NCBI GenBank assembly: GCA_026770585.1
Contig: MU646877.1
Coordinates: 111,242-121,878, forward strand
DNA: 10,637 bases
Source of the DNA: Baffinella frigidus
Taxonomy: Eukaryota; Cryptophyceae; Cryptomonadales; Baffinellaceae
Direction of reading: 5' to 3'
Under the pieces are notes generated by a model. That model searched no databases. It saw only the letters and a program-made list of their open reading frames with translations, and was not told the DNA's origin. Positions 1 through 7,600 of the stretch are shown here, one piece after another (positions within the stretch are counted from its first letter, which is position 1; each line of letters begins with the position of its first letter). The position numbers and the translations under genes were made by a program.

Positions 1-127
1 ACCCCAAACCCCAAACCCCAAACCCCAAATACCAAACCCCAAATCCCAAATACCAAACCCCAAACCCCAAACCACAAACCTCAAACCACAAACCGCAAAC
101 CACAACCCCCAAATCCAAACCCCAAAC
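1..127. repeat. Degenerate CCCCAAA telomere-like array
   Basis: This is a tandem run of a 7-base unit (CCCCAAA, reverse complement TTTGGGG) with drifted copies such as ACCACAAA and CCCAAAT. It resembles the TTTAGGG-type telomere repeat with T-to-G drift. The array runs up to the CAG before the first RCC1 exon, so it forms the end of an intron rather than a chromosome end. Confidence 0.85.
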
Positions 128-130
128 CAG

Positions 131-222
131 AAATGAACGACAACTTGCCTCTCGTCGACTTCGGGTCTGGACAAAAGGCCTTAAAAATCGATTGCGGCTT
201 TCAGCACACCTGCACCATCCTG
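131..222 (+). CDS. RCC1-repeat protein, exon fragment 1
   Basis: The segment is flanked by a CAG acceptor (128-130) and a GT donor (223-224). After two bases of a split codon it reads 30 codons, beginning MNDNLPLVDFGSG and ending CGFQHTCTIL. Algal RCC1-type (regulator of chromosome condensation, ATS1) repeats typically show an EMGDNLP...DLG...GxxHTCAIL pattern, and the AA before ATG can complete the Glu codon of EM. It would form part of one blade of an RCC1 beta-propeller. Read past the donor, the frame meets a TGA within two codons, which supports splicing. The exon joins in phase 0 to 726-770. Upstream exons are outside the window. The gene may be a fragment, since no further RCC1 blade follows before the WD40 block. 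Confidence 0.62.
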
Positions 223-267
223 GTATCCTGAAGTGCCCAGTAAGCTCAAAACCATGCGGAATACATA

Positions 268-366
268 TCCCGTAAGTGGCGAGTAGCCTCACGCCCTACC
301 GTAGGGGCCTAGGACCTGCCTAAGACCTCTTGGGGGTCAATCGTGACCCCATCAGCACTTACGGGA
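268..366. mobile_element. Family I MITE-like element, copy 1
   Basis: The ends are inverted repeats: TCCCGTAAGTGGCGA on the left against TCAGCACTTACGGGA on the right (13 of 15 pair). The interior shares CCTACCGTAGG and CCTAGGACCTGCC with copies at 4265 and 5796. The left flank is TA and the right flank CA, compatible with a drifted TA target duplication. It encodes nothing and would need a transposase elsewhere. Confidence 0.75.
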
Positions 367-592
367 CACCACCTAGCTCAACCTTGACCCGTTTTTCTCA
401 TTTCAGACAATTGATTCATTAATCGCTTTCGGGCAAGGAGAATTGCAGCACAATTGGATAAAACTAGTAATAGTAAAGCATTCGCGTAGTAACTTTCGTT
501 GGCAGAAAACGAATTAATTAGTTGATGGTTCGAGATGGGTCCCTCGACACTCGATCTAAAGTTGCTGAAACCCAAAGTGTACCGCTGAAACC

Positions 593-712
593 ATAAACCC
601 CAACCCTACCCCTAACCCCTCACCTTTCACCCATGGCCCATAAACCCTAAACCCCAAACCCTACCCGTAACCTGTAACCTCACTCCAAACCCTACTCGTA
701 ACCTCTAACCTC
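593..712. repeat. Degenerate CCCTAAA-type repeats
   Basis: Imperfect copies of CCCTAAA, CCCCAAA and CCCTAACC are interleaved with unrelated bases. It is the same repeat class as 5028-5460 but more decayed, and lies just upstream of the second RCC1 exon. Confidence 0.7.
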
Positions 713-725
713 TTGGGTGGTGCAG

Positions 726-770
726 AACGATCTCTCGATCACGTGCGGGGGGGGCAACGACTTCGGACAG
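726..770 (+). CDS. RCC1-repeat protein, exon fragment 2
   Basis: Fifteen codons read NDLSITCGGGNDFGQ, bounded by GTGCAG before and GTTTGT after. Joined in phase 0 to the exon ending HTCTIL, they give HTCTIL-NDLSITCGGGNDFGQ. This matches the family pattern HTCA(I/L)L-DDGSVxCWGxNDFGQ that spans two RCC1 blades, although the usual Trp after Cys is Gly here. Eight consecutive G bases (747-754) lie inside the exon, so a length change there would shift the frame. The frame also stays open after 770 as an alternative to splicing, but the residues that follow do not resemble RCC1. Confidence 0.55.
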
Positions 771-919
771 GTTTGTTTCGGGTTTCGAGTGTGCGACCCT
801 TCTTTGGAGTTTGACGCGCTGCGCCACCTGCTCCCAAACCCTACACCCTACACCCTTTGTGTTTTGGAGTTCGGGGCTTGGGGTTTAGGTGGACAGTGGG
901 TGTCTCATGTTTCAAATTA
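771..919. other. No gene recognised; short telomere-like remnants
   Basis: Putative intron sequence after the second RCC1 exon. It contains a few CCCAAACCCTACACCCTA copies near 834-858 and GGGGTTTAGG near 882-891, in opposite orientations. Nothing else is recognised. Confidence 0.5.
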
Positions 920-1521
920 CTAATGACTGGTTGCGGATGGGGAACAGAGGAGGTTGCATGTCTTCGGGGTTGTCTTCAGTGGGGGGCAGACCAAATCGGT
1001 TGGGCAGGATACGGCGGGTGAGGTACAGTCTGCGGCCCAGTGTTTGCCGAAGACGAAGCAGTTGCCACAGAATTGGTCGGATTGCATATGGGCAGGATGT
1101 TTGGGAGGGTGTATGGCCTGTGGCAGTGGAGCGGCCCGTTCCTGGGGGACGGAGTGAAGGTGGTGGTGGCCCTGGTGGTTGTTGGGGTGATGGAGGAGGT
1201 GGTGGTGGTGGGACAGATAGTGATGGGGCGGGAAGGGCGCGGGGTTGGAGTAGCGGGATGGGCCAGGGGAAGTTACGGTGAGCAGGGGGTACGCCAGGGC
1301 TGTATCGTTGCGATGGATTGTCGTTGGACAGGGCAAGAAAGGCGAGTATTTGTGCGGAGGCAAGTCCCGTGGTTGTGAGTGGATCTTCGGGATGGGGGAG
1401 AGACGTCAGATTGACGGGGCGGAGGGAGTGGGTGAGGGCGAGTGCTACGCTCCGGTTGGAGGAAACGAGGCGGATGCTCCTTTAGTCCCTTGATGCAGGA
1501 CTGGTCAAATCGATGCGTCCC
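920..1521 (-). CDS. Open frame with CCHC-like zinc knuckle, possible Gag remnant
   Basis: One minus-strand frame is open for about 200 codons, from just after a TGA near 1522-1524 to a stop at 920. No ATG lies near its start, so the 5' end is undefined; it could be an exon or a broken gene. The N-terminal two thirds are rich in Pro, His and Ser, partly because of a GGT-rich tract at 1158-1215 that yields runs of His. Near the C-terminus is CGNCFVFGKHWAADC, with spacing Cys-x2-Cys-x5-His-x4-Cys. This is close to the Cys-x2-Cys-x4-His-x4-Cys nucleic-acid-binding knuckle of retroelement Gag proteins but one residue longer. No protease, reverse transcriptase or LTR is visible. It could be a Gag fragment, another zinc-knuckle protein, or chance. 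Confidence 0.35.
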
Positions 1522-1810
1522 TCAGAATTGCACCCTGGAGGCAGGGTTGGGGTATTTTGAGCATTCTTAAGTCAACTCCCCTTGAAAAGGACTGAGCCCT
1601 CAGTCCCGTTCGCCCCCGTGATGAATGGATCTGGTACAAAACGGTCTTATAAGTATTTTAGTGGTACAAATCCTGTCAACTTTTGCGATAAAGGGTTATT
1701 CGGGATTGGCCGCAAGTCCTTGAGGTCCCTGGAAAAAGGGACCGTCCCTTTTTCTGTCCCTTTTTCTAAAAATACCCTTGTTTTTTTGCTAAAAATACCC
1801 CTTGTTGCAG
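1522..1810. other. Non-coding stretch upstream of the WD40 block, with hairpins
   Basis: No gene is recognised. It contains a short hairpin at 1589-1606 (GGACTGAG arms), a near-perfect palindrome at 1732-1754 (GAAAAAGGGAC against GTCCCTTTTTC), a tandem of TCCCTTTTTCT, and a T-rich tract leading to TTGTTGCAG at 1802-1810, which looks like a branch/polypyrimidine/acceptor region. Around 1690-1722 is a copy of a dispersed repeat (AAGGGTTATTC) also seen near 6042, 8817 and 8843. Confidence 0.5.
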
Positions 1811-2956
1811 CCCATTTGCGTGCACGCACTAAGCTCAGTGCCCGCACAGGCCTGGAGACCAGCAGAAGGGATGCTGGCGTTGGGGACCGGGGATGGGCGC
1901 ATCCGTCTGGTTGATCCTTCAACCTCAATGGCGCGCTGGGAAGTTCAGAGCTACCAGGAAGGCACTTTCTGTCGTGTGGCGATGTCGCCAGACGGCAGGT
2001 TCGTGGCGAGAGTGGCAGTTTTCGATGAGAACTGGAAGCTCTGGGATGTGGGGAGCGGGGTCGTGAGCATGACCGGAGCCAGGCACGACGGAACAGGGGC
2101 GTGCGTCTGCAAAGTGACCAGGAGCGGTCGCCGCACGTCACTGGATGACGGGTGCCCAGCACAAGCGCACACTGATGGATTGCGTGCGGTGACGTTCTCG
2201 CCGTGCGGACGCAGGCTCGCCACGGGAGGCGAAGATAGCGCGGTGATCCTGTGGGACGCTCGGACAGGAAAGGCGGATCTGGTGTTGCAGGGACACACTG
2301 CCAGGATCTTCTCTGTCTCGTTCTCGGCGGACGGGGCGCGGCTGGCGAGCGGGAGTGGCGATCGATCCATTCGCGTATGGGACACGGCCACGGGGGCGTT
2401 GCTCCGCACGATGCCACACGCTCACGATTCTCTCGTGAGTTGGGTGCACTTCTCACCTTCAAACAATCGCAGGCTTGCAAGCGCGGGATACGAATGGATG
2501 GTTACGAAGCAGTGGGACGTCGACAGCGGTGATATGCGCTGGAGTGTCGAGGGTGGCCTTTTTGCAGTGTTTTCTCCCGACGGACGCACGATCGCAACTG
2601 CCATTGCCCCCGGAACAACTGACATGTTCCTGGTCGATGCGGAGACGGGAAGAGTGCGGTTGAGGATGGTTGGTCACCAGGCAACAGTGTTATGTGCCTC
2701 CTTCTCCGTCAACGGAAGCAAGCTCGCTTCGGGTTACGCTGACGGGGGCTGCAAGGTGTGGGACTCGTCGACGGGAGCGCTCCTGTGTACCATCCAGCTG
2801 GAAAGCTGGGTCTCCGTCTCGTGGGGGCGCGACTGGGTGCAGGACACGCAGAGGGGCGTGGCGTTCGCGATGGGGCACCACCCGCGGCTCGGGGCGGGGT
2901 CGCGGGTGCTGGGACTGGACGCAGGGGTGGTGCGGATGATCCTCGACCGGGTGTGA
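1811..2956 (+). CDS. WD40-repeat beta-propeller protein, C-terminal exon
   Basis: The frame runs to a TGA at 2954-2956 and encodes about 380 residues. I count seven WD40-like units; the clearest contain AVTFSPCGRRLATGGEDSAV, VSFSADGARLASGSGDRSIR and ASFSVNGSKLASGYADGG, each ending in a WD-like dipeptide (LWD, VWD, QWD). Between units two and three is a non-canonical linker with a Cys-x-Cys. After the last unit comes a conserved-looking tail of about 40 residues ending GVVRMILDRV. Such proteins are protein-interaction scaffolds; no catalytic domain is present, so the specific role is unknown. No ATG opens the frame: an in-frame TAA lies at 1790-1792 and the frame then begins with TTG codons. 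I favour a 3' splice site at TTGTTGCAG (ending 1810) with earlier exons upstream. The alternative is initiation at the ATG at 1871, which would cut the first blade. Confidence 0.85.
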   Translation, partial: PICVHALSSVPAQAWRPAEGMLALGTGDGRIRLVDPSTSMARWEVQSYQEGTFCRVAMSPDGRFVARVAVFDENWKLWDVGSGVVSMTGARHDGTGACVCKVTRSGRRTSLDDGCPAQAHTDGLRAVTFSPCGRRLATGGEDSAVILWDARTGKADLVLQGHTARIFSVSFSADGARLASGSGDRSIRVWDTATGALLRTMPHAHDSLVSWVHFSPSNNRRLASAGYEWMVTKQWDVDSGDMRWSVEGGLFAVFSPDGRTIATAIAPGTTDMFLVDAETGRVRLRMVGHQATVLCASFSVNGSKLASGYADGGCKVWDSSTGALLCTIQLESWVSVSWGRDWVQDTQRGVAFAMGHHPRLGAGSRVLGLDAGVVRMILDRV

Positions 2957-3034
2957 GGTAAAGGGGCGGGGGGCTCTGTAGTGACAGACGCACGTCGACC
3001 TGTTTGGTTTTAATCACCTCCAGAAGTCCGACCC

Positions 3035-3195
3035 CTAGCTATGTTCCACTCAAATCGGGCTCATCAATTTGATGAGCCCAAATTGCAACGGTTCGCCAAA
3101 AGTTGACAAATCTCTTCGGAAAAGTCAACTTTTGGCGATTTGGGTCGAATAAAAGGACACAGTCGATTTAGTCAACCCGAGTGAAACAGAGCTAG
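3035..3195. mobile_element. Family III inverted-repeat element, copy A
   Basis: The ends are CTAGCTATGTTCCACTC and GAGTGAAACAGAGCTAG, inverted with two mismatches, flanked on both sides by GACCC (3030-3034 and 3196-3200) as a 5-bp target duplication. Inside are two hairpins: GGGCTCATCAA/TTGATGAGCCC at 3058-3080 with a 1-base loop, and a perfect 15-bp stem pairing 3093-3107 with 3124-3138. No coding capacity. Copies B and C lie at 8052 and 7543. Confidence 0.8.
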
Positions 3196-3200
3196 GACCC

Positions 3201-3568
3201 TTCCACGTTAACAACTTCCTGTGCCTCCGCGCGGAGCCAGGCAATGAGGAAGGGCAGAACATTTTGTTATTATCTCGTAGCACGACCGCAGAAAAATTTA
3301 GGCTCAGATCATGGAGTGAAGACGTGGGGGCAGAAGCCCAAGTGCCCCAGAGCCACAGGGGGTTGCAAGAGATCGAACCTCCGATCTTTCACGGTGGGCG
3401 TAGGAGGTGGAGTTAGATTCCATCCGGAAAATGCTCGTATGAGCGGTCGACACGGGGTACAGTAAGTGGCACAATGCGTAGCATGTGAGACACTGACGCT
3501 GACTGTTTGGCAATAAATCATCAATCTCTCCCTGACGGTGGGCAGTCTGCTCCCAGAGGTGAGAGGAC
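3201..3568. other. No gene recognised between two inverted-repeat elements
   Basis: I see no recognisable coding segment. Short open frames on both strands show no known motif. A 12-bp palindrome CTCCGCGCGGAG lies near 3224-3235. A minus-strand GGTTCGATCTC near 3371-3381 resembles a tRNA B box, but no tRNA fold follows. Confidence 0.4.
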
Positions 3569-3571
3569 CTA

Positions 3572-3688
3572 CAGGGGTACCTCGCTCATAAGAAACCGCC
3601 ACCCCCCTAGGACCACCAGAGGGCCCAGGGCATAGGGCTACTGTAGGGTCCTATGGGGGGGCGGTTTCTTATGAGCGAGGTACCCCTG
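3572..3688. mobile_element. Family II MITE-like element with perfect terminal inverted repeats
   Basis: Terminal inverted repeats are identical: with flanking bases, 3569-3600 is the exact reverse complement of 3660-3691 (32 bp). The ends read CAGGGGTACC...GGTACCCCTG and each is flanked by TA, consistent with Tc1/mariner-like or other TA-targeting insertion. The interior (TACTGTAGGGTCCTATGGG) resembles the interior of family I elements. Perfect arms suggest recent movement or gene conversion. No coding capacity. Confidence 0.85.
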
Positions 3689-3691
3689 TAG

Positions 3692-3931
3692 TCTAGGACG
3701 GGCCCGTCTCGGGACAGGAATACCGAGACGTTTAGTCTGCCGGGATTCGGGGTACAGCTGTAAGCAATACATGCACGTGAAAACAGTATCCTTTTTCGTC
3801 CCAGATCGTCCAGAGGCGGACCTGTCTCATACAAACATGTCTGCAGCACGCTGGGCCGAAGTTGAGGTGCGATTGGCTGTGTTGCCGGCAAGTTGGTCGT
3901 GTTGATTTTACGTTCATGACTGATGCGTGTT
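3692..3931. other. No gene recognised
   Basis: This stretch contains a GACGGGCCCGTC palindrome and a small GTCTCGG/CCGAGAC hairpin near 3696-3727. Otherwise I see no motif. It lies downstream of the last decayed methyltransferase terminal exon and may be an older version of the same repeat unit. Confidence 0.4.
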
Positions 3932-3970
3932 TCAGTCGCTGTGGTGCAGGGAGGGTTTGGTCCACCACGC
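3932..3970 (-). pseudogene. Decayed copy of methyltransferase terminal exon (copy 3)
   Basis: Minus-strand reading is AWWTKPSLHHSD then TGA, aligning with AWWTKGAPSDCG-stop at the end of exon F. Only the last dozen codons survive. Just upstream on the minus strand (3980-4010) is a short CT tract and GCTGGTGTTAATAAAAG, the same 3' flank that follows the intact terminal exon. Confidence 0.6.
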
Positions 3971-3979
3971 AAGGGGGGA

Positions 3980-4012
3980 GCGAGAGAGAGACTTTTATTA
4001 ACACCAGCGTAC
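3980..4012 (-). promoter_or_regulatory. Copy of terminal-exon 3' flank with AATAAA
   Basis: Minus strand reads ACGCTGGTGTTAATAAAAG followed by CT repeats. It matches the sequence after exon F (4536-4558), so it was duplicated together with the exon end. AATAAA is the canonical polyadenylation hexamer, but its use here is inferred only; many algae use other signals. Confidence 0.4.
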
Positions 4013-4047
4013 CGACAACGCGTGACAAGTGCAGAAGACTTCGTGTC

Positions 4048-4086
4048 TCACCCGCAGACACCCAGCGCACGTTTGGTCCGCCACGC
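4048..4086 (-). pseudogene. Decayed copy of methyltransferase terminal exon (copy 2)
   Basis: Minus-strand reading is AWRTKRALGVCG then TGA, homologous to the end of exon F. At DNA level GTCTCACCCGCAG at the stop is shared with the 4374 copy. A family II element sits 4 bp beyond it. Confidence 0.6.
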
Positions 4087-4090
4087 ACTA

Positions 4091-4158
4091 CAGGGGTACC
4101 TCGCTCATAAGAAACCGCCCCCCCCTCGGACCCTACAGTAGGGCTACGCCTACCCCTG
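4091..4158. mobile_element. Family II element, internally deleted copy
   Basis: The left end repeats the first 30 bases of the 3572 element (CAGGGGTACCTCGCTCATAA and onward). The right end keeps only TACCCCTG before a flanking TA; TA also flanks the left. About 50 bases including most of the right arm are missing. The interior matches the other copy on its reverse strand (CCCTACAGTAGGGC). Confidence 0.75.
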
Positions 4159-4264
4159 TACATGTACACGTCGAGTACGAAGCGAGACAGGTGACAGGAG
4201 TATTGTTTCTGCCGGCACGCACCGCGCGACTCACAGAGGCTTCGGTGCGTTCAATTTATGAGCA

Positions 4265-4364
4265 TCCCGTAAGTGACCAACGGGCGAATAACCGCCCGTG
4301 AAAGCCCTAGGCAGGTCCTAGGGCCCTACGGTAGGGCGTATGAGCCTACTGGTCACTTGAGGGA
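4265..4364. mobile_element. Family I MITE-like element, copy 2
   Basis: The ends are TCCCGTAAGTGACCA and TGGTCACTTGAGGGA, paired with one mismatch, flanked CA on the left and TA on the right. The interior is in the opposite orientation to copies 1 and 3 (CTAGGCAGGTCCTAGGGCCC) and has a private hairpin, ACGGGCG/CGCCCGT. It abuts a decayed terminal exon at 4374. Confidence 0.8.
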
Positions 4365-4373
4365 TATGTAGTC

Positions 4374-4445
4374 TCACCCGCAGTCGCTGGGAGCGCCTTT
4401 GGTCCACCACGAGAGACCTTCATTTGCGCCGCGGATCTCGTCAGG
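4374..4445 (-). pseudogene. Copy of methyltransferase terminal exon (copy 1)
   Basis: The minus strand reads 24 codons, PDEIRGANEGLSWWTKGAP then SDCG and TGA, clearly paralogous to the last 24 codons of exon F (PDEIRVASDGLAWWTKGAP). The first part of the exon (ARQAVIDFHQECNI) is replaced by a CT microsatellite (GA on the plus strand), so no splice acceptor is obvious. The frame is intact, suggesting a recent partial duplication. Confidence 0.75.
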
Positions 4446-4447
4446 TT

Positions 4448-4448
<1 letters not shown>

Positions 4449-4500
<52 letters not shown>

Positions 4501-4535
4501 CGAGCGAGCGAGCGAGCGAGCGAGAGAGAGAGAGG
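4449..4535. repeat. GA and GAGC microsatellite
   Basis: About 50 bases of (GA)n are followed by (GCGA)n and then (GA)n. It separates the 3' flank of the intact terminal exon from its first downstream copy. Long open frames in it are artefacts of the low-complexity repeat. Confidence 0.95.
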
Positions 4536-4561
4536 GAGATTTATTAACACCAGCCCAGCGT
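4536..4561 (-). promoter_or_regulatory. Putative 3' UTR with AATAAA after the methyltransferase stop
   Basis: Directly after the TGA the minus strand reads ACGCTGGGCTGGTGTTAATAAA and then enters the CT microsatellite. The same GCTGGTGTTAATAAA block follows the copy at 4048. Its placement 15-20 bases after the stop suits a polyadenylation hexamer, but that is inference. Confidence 0.4.
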
Positions 4562-4675
4562 TCACCCGCAGTCACTCGGCGCCCCTTTGGTCCACCACGC
4601 GAGACCATCCGACGCAACGCGGATCTCGTCAGGGATGTTGCACTCCTGGTGGAAGTCGATGACCGCCTGACGCGC
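4562..4675 (-). CDS. Methyltransferase exon F (terminal)
   Basis: After the acceptor CCCTACACCAG, 37 codons run ARQAVIDFHQECNIPDEIR... to ...SDCG and TGA. TylF-family C-termini read (A/C)RQAVxDFRxxHxIxxPI..., followed by an aromatic pair before the end; here LAWW fills that place. The last ten residues (TKGAPSDCG) are a short extension I do not recognise. Downstream copies at 4374, 4048 and 3932 all descend from this exon's 3' end. Confidence 0.8.
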   Translation of the reverse strand, partial: ARQAVIDFHQECNIPDEIRVASDGLAWWTKGAPSDCG

Positions 4676-7600
4676 CTGGTGTAGGGGGTTTGAGGTTTGA
4701 GGGTACAGGGGTTACTTTCGTGTTGGGTGTTTCGGGATTTGGCAGTCGATCACTGCCTGACGCGCCTGCAAATCCGTATTTTTAGCTTCATCGTTAAAAA
4801 AAATCAACATCCGCACCATTGCACTCCGAGCCACAAGATTTCAGCTAGGCCAACTCCCCCCGAACGCCAGCGCCTTAAGTCAAATGCCAGACGTGGGAAT
4901 CTGTAGCATGTACTCAATTTCCATCGGTGCGGACCAGGGTCAGTTACCGTTGAGGCACACAACCTGTTCTCGCGGGCTCGTCAAGAGTCGTGCGTACGGG
5001 GGGGGGGTCATAACCTGCATGCTCAAACCCTAAACCCTAGACCCTAAACTCTAAACTGGAAACCATGAACCTTGAACTCTAAACTGTAACCCTAAACCCT
5101 ACACGCTCAAACTGTGGCCCTGGACCCTAAACTTTAAACTGGTACCCCTAAACCCTAAACCCTAAGCCCTAATCCCTAAGCCCTAAACACTAAGCCCTAA
5201 GCCCTAAACCCTAAACCCTAACCTGCATGCCGTCGAGGCGCCAGTCAAGATTAGTACGAGGGGGGGGTTCATAACCCAAAACCCTAAACCCTAAACCCCT
5301 AAACCGTCAACTCTTCACTGTTACCCTGAACCCTACACCATCAAATCTCAACTGTGACCCTAACCTTTTCACCGGAAACCTTAAAACGTGAACTCCTACA
5401 CCGTAAACCTTGAACCAAGAACTCTGATCTGTAACCCTGATCCCTAAACCCTAACCTGCATGCCGTCGAGGCGCCAGTCGTCGACAATCACAACCCCCCC
5501 GACCGAAACCTGCCCCCGCGAGTCGGACCAAGTCAGTTTGGAGCCATCTAGCATTCTCCGTACAAAATTTGTACGCCCTCTAAGATTCTCCGTACCAAGT
5601 TTGTACGCCATCTAACATTCTCCGTACAAAATTTGGAGCCAGCTAAGATTCTCCGTACATACATTGTACGCGCCAGTAAGAACGCTAAACCAAAGTTGTA
5701 CGCGGGATCGTCGACAATCACCCCCCACCCCCGACCGACACCTGCCCACAAAGACAGAGATTCGCCCCCTCAGGACCACCGTAGTGCCATGTGTATCCCT
5801 TAAGTGGCGGGTAGGCTCATACGCTCTACCGTAGGGCCCTAGGACCTGCCTAGGACCTCTTGGGGGTCAATTTGACCCCCTCGCCACTTGAGGGATAAGC
5901 CCTCTATAGGGTAGGGGTGCCGGTATAGAAGCTGACTCCAAGTTGTACGAAGCTGACTCCAAGTTGCAACGCCGAGCGACACTTGCTCGCGCAGACGTCT
6001 CTGTCTGATTGCCTACGGTAGGGTCCTAGGTCTTATCGCTTAAGGGTTATTCAGAATCCCTTCGAAGTCCGCTGTGTGGCCTGCTCGCGCAGACAGAGAT
6101 CCAATATGGATTATGGTTTTAAATTAAAACATGGGTTTGGGCTATCTTAAGGATGGTATTGGTCACGTATTGGTCATCATAGTTTTCACGTAACGAGCGA
6201 CACTCGCCACACACGCCAGATGCACCAAGTCAGTTTGAAGCCATCTAACATTCTCCGTACAGTTTTTGAAGCCAGCTAAGATTCTCCGCACAAAATTTGT
6301 ACGCCATCTAAGATTCACCGTACAAAAAAATTGCGCCATCTAAAATTCTCCGTACCAAATTTGTACGTGCCAGTACAGACGCTAAAACAAAGTTGTACGC
6401 CGGATCGCCGACAATACCCCCCCCCTCCCGACACCTGCCCACCACGCGAGATGGACCAAGTCATTTGAAGCCATCTAAGATTCTCCGTACACAATTTGTA
6501 CGATACCTGAGATTATCCGTACATAAATTGCACGTGACAGTACACACGCTGAAACAAAAGTGTACTGCAACGCCGAGCAACAGTTGCCAGATAGACCAAG
6601 CCAGTTTGAAGCCATCTAAGATTCTCCGTACCGAATTTATACGTGCCAGTTCACGGTCCAGGGTTCATGGTTCATTGTTCAGGGTTCGGAGTTCAGGTTT
6701 AGGGTTTAGGGTTTAGGGTCCAGGGTTCAGGGTGCAGGGTTCAGGGTTCGGAGTTCAGGGTGTAGGGTTTAGGGTTTATTAATAAAGGTCACTGTCTTTC
6801 GGGTGACCTTGTAGTATCCACCCCGGAGGGCTTCGATGGTGGACTGGTAGAGGTCGCCGTCCAGACGCAGGAGTGCTAGGCTTTCGATCGCCTAGGGTTT
6901 GGGGTTTAGGGTTCAGGGTTTAGGGTTCAGGGTTTAGGGTTCAGGGTTTAGGGTTTGGGGTTTAGGGTTTGGGGTTTAGGGTTTAGGGTTTAGGGTTTAG
7001 GGTTTAGGGTTTAGGGTTTAGGGTTTACGGTTGAGGGTTCAGGATTCAGGGTTCAGGAGTGAGAGATTCACTGCGTAGGGTGACCTCCAGCGGTTGTCAG
7101 GAACGTTGTTGCGCTTCTGAGGTTTGAGATTTAGGGCCACCTCGACGCGTTTGGAGTATGGGGTTTGGGGTTTAGGGTTCAGGGTTCAGGGTTCAGCGTT
7201 TAGGGCGTGCGGTTCTCAGATGATTTGTTGTTGCTCCGTCAAGGGTTCAGGGTTCAGGGTTCAAGGTTCAGGGTTCAGGGTTCAGGGTTCAGGGTTCAGG
7301 GTTCAGGGTTCAGGAGTGAGATTCACCGCATGAGGTCAAAGCCTATTTTCGTCTAAATCCCTTCTCTCCATTCTCTTCCTGGATTACCTCCTGCGGTTCT
7401 CAGGAAAGTTGCGCCTTCAAAGTTTGGGGCGTAGGGTTACCTCACGCGCTCGGAGTATGGGGTTTGGGGTTTCGGGTACAGGGTTGAGGTCTTGCGGTTC
7501 TCAGGAAAGTTGCGCACTCCTAAAGTTTAGGGTTTATGAATACTAGCTCTGTCCCACTTCGATTTGGGTTCCTCATCAATTCGCCCCCCCCAAAATTTCT

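Larger units (their letters stand above)
223..725 (+). other. RCC1 intron carrying family I element and telomere-like repeats
   Basis: This 503-bp segment starts GTATCC and ends GTGCAG. It holds a family I inverted-repeat element (268-366), about 220 bp with no recognisable content, and a CCCTAAA-like degenerate array (about 593-712) just before the acceptor. A 65-codon minus-strand frame inside it looks fortuitous. Confidence 0.55.

Noticed and set aside
1-127. Chromosome end (true telomere)
   Set aside because: The units are degenerate and mixed, the array is short, it abuts a likely exon, and similar arrays occur inside introns throughout the window.
378-575. 65-codon minus-strand frame with a hydrophobic stretch
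   Set aside because: It lies in the RCC1 intron, has no recognised motif, and its length is expected by chance.
1732-1754. Palindrome followed by T-rich sequence as an intrinsic terminator
   Set aside because: The context is eukaryotic and the T-rich tract leads into a likely 3' splice site, so a bacterial-type terminator reading is not appropriate.
2138-2961. Several overlapping open frames on both strands within the WD40 region
   Set aside because: They are shadows of the high-GC WD40 coding frame, which alone shows the repeated family motif.
4862-4937. Possible degraded copy of exon D on the minus strand (VRTDG...LKALAF)
   Set aside because: The resemblance needs frameshifts and a stop and the DNA match to exon D is weak. 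I could not support it.
5548-5751. 67-codon minus-strand frame with internal repeats (RRIL.G motif)
   Set aside because: It is the 32-bp satellite translated by chance; periods of 31-34 break frame in the other blocks.
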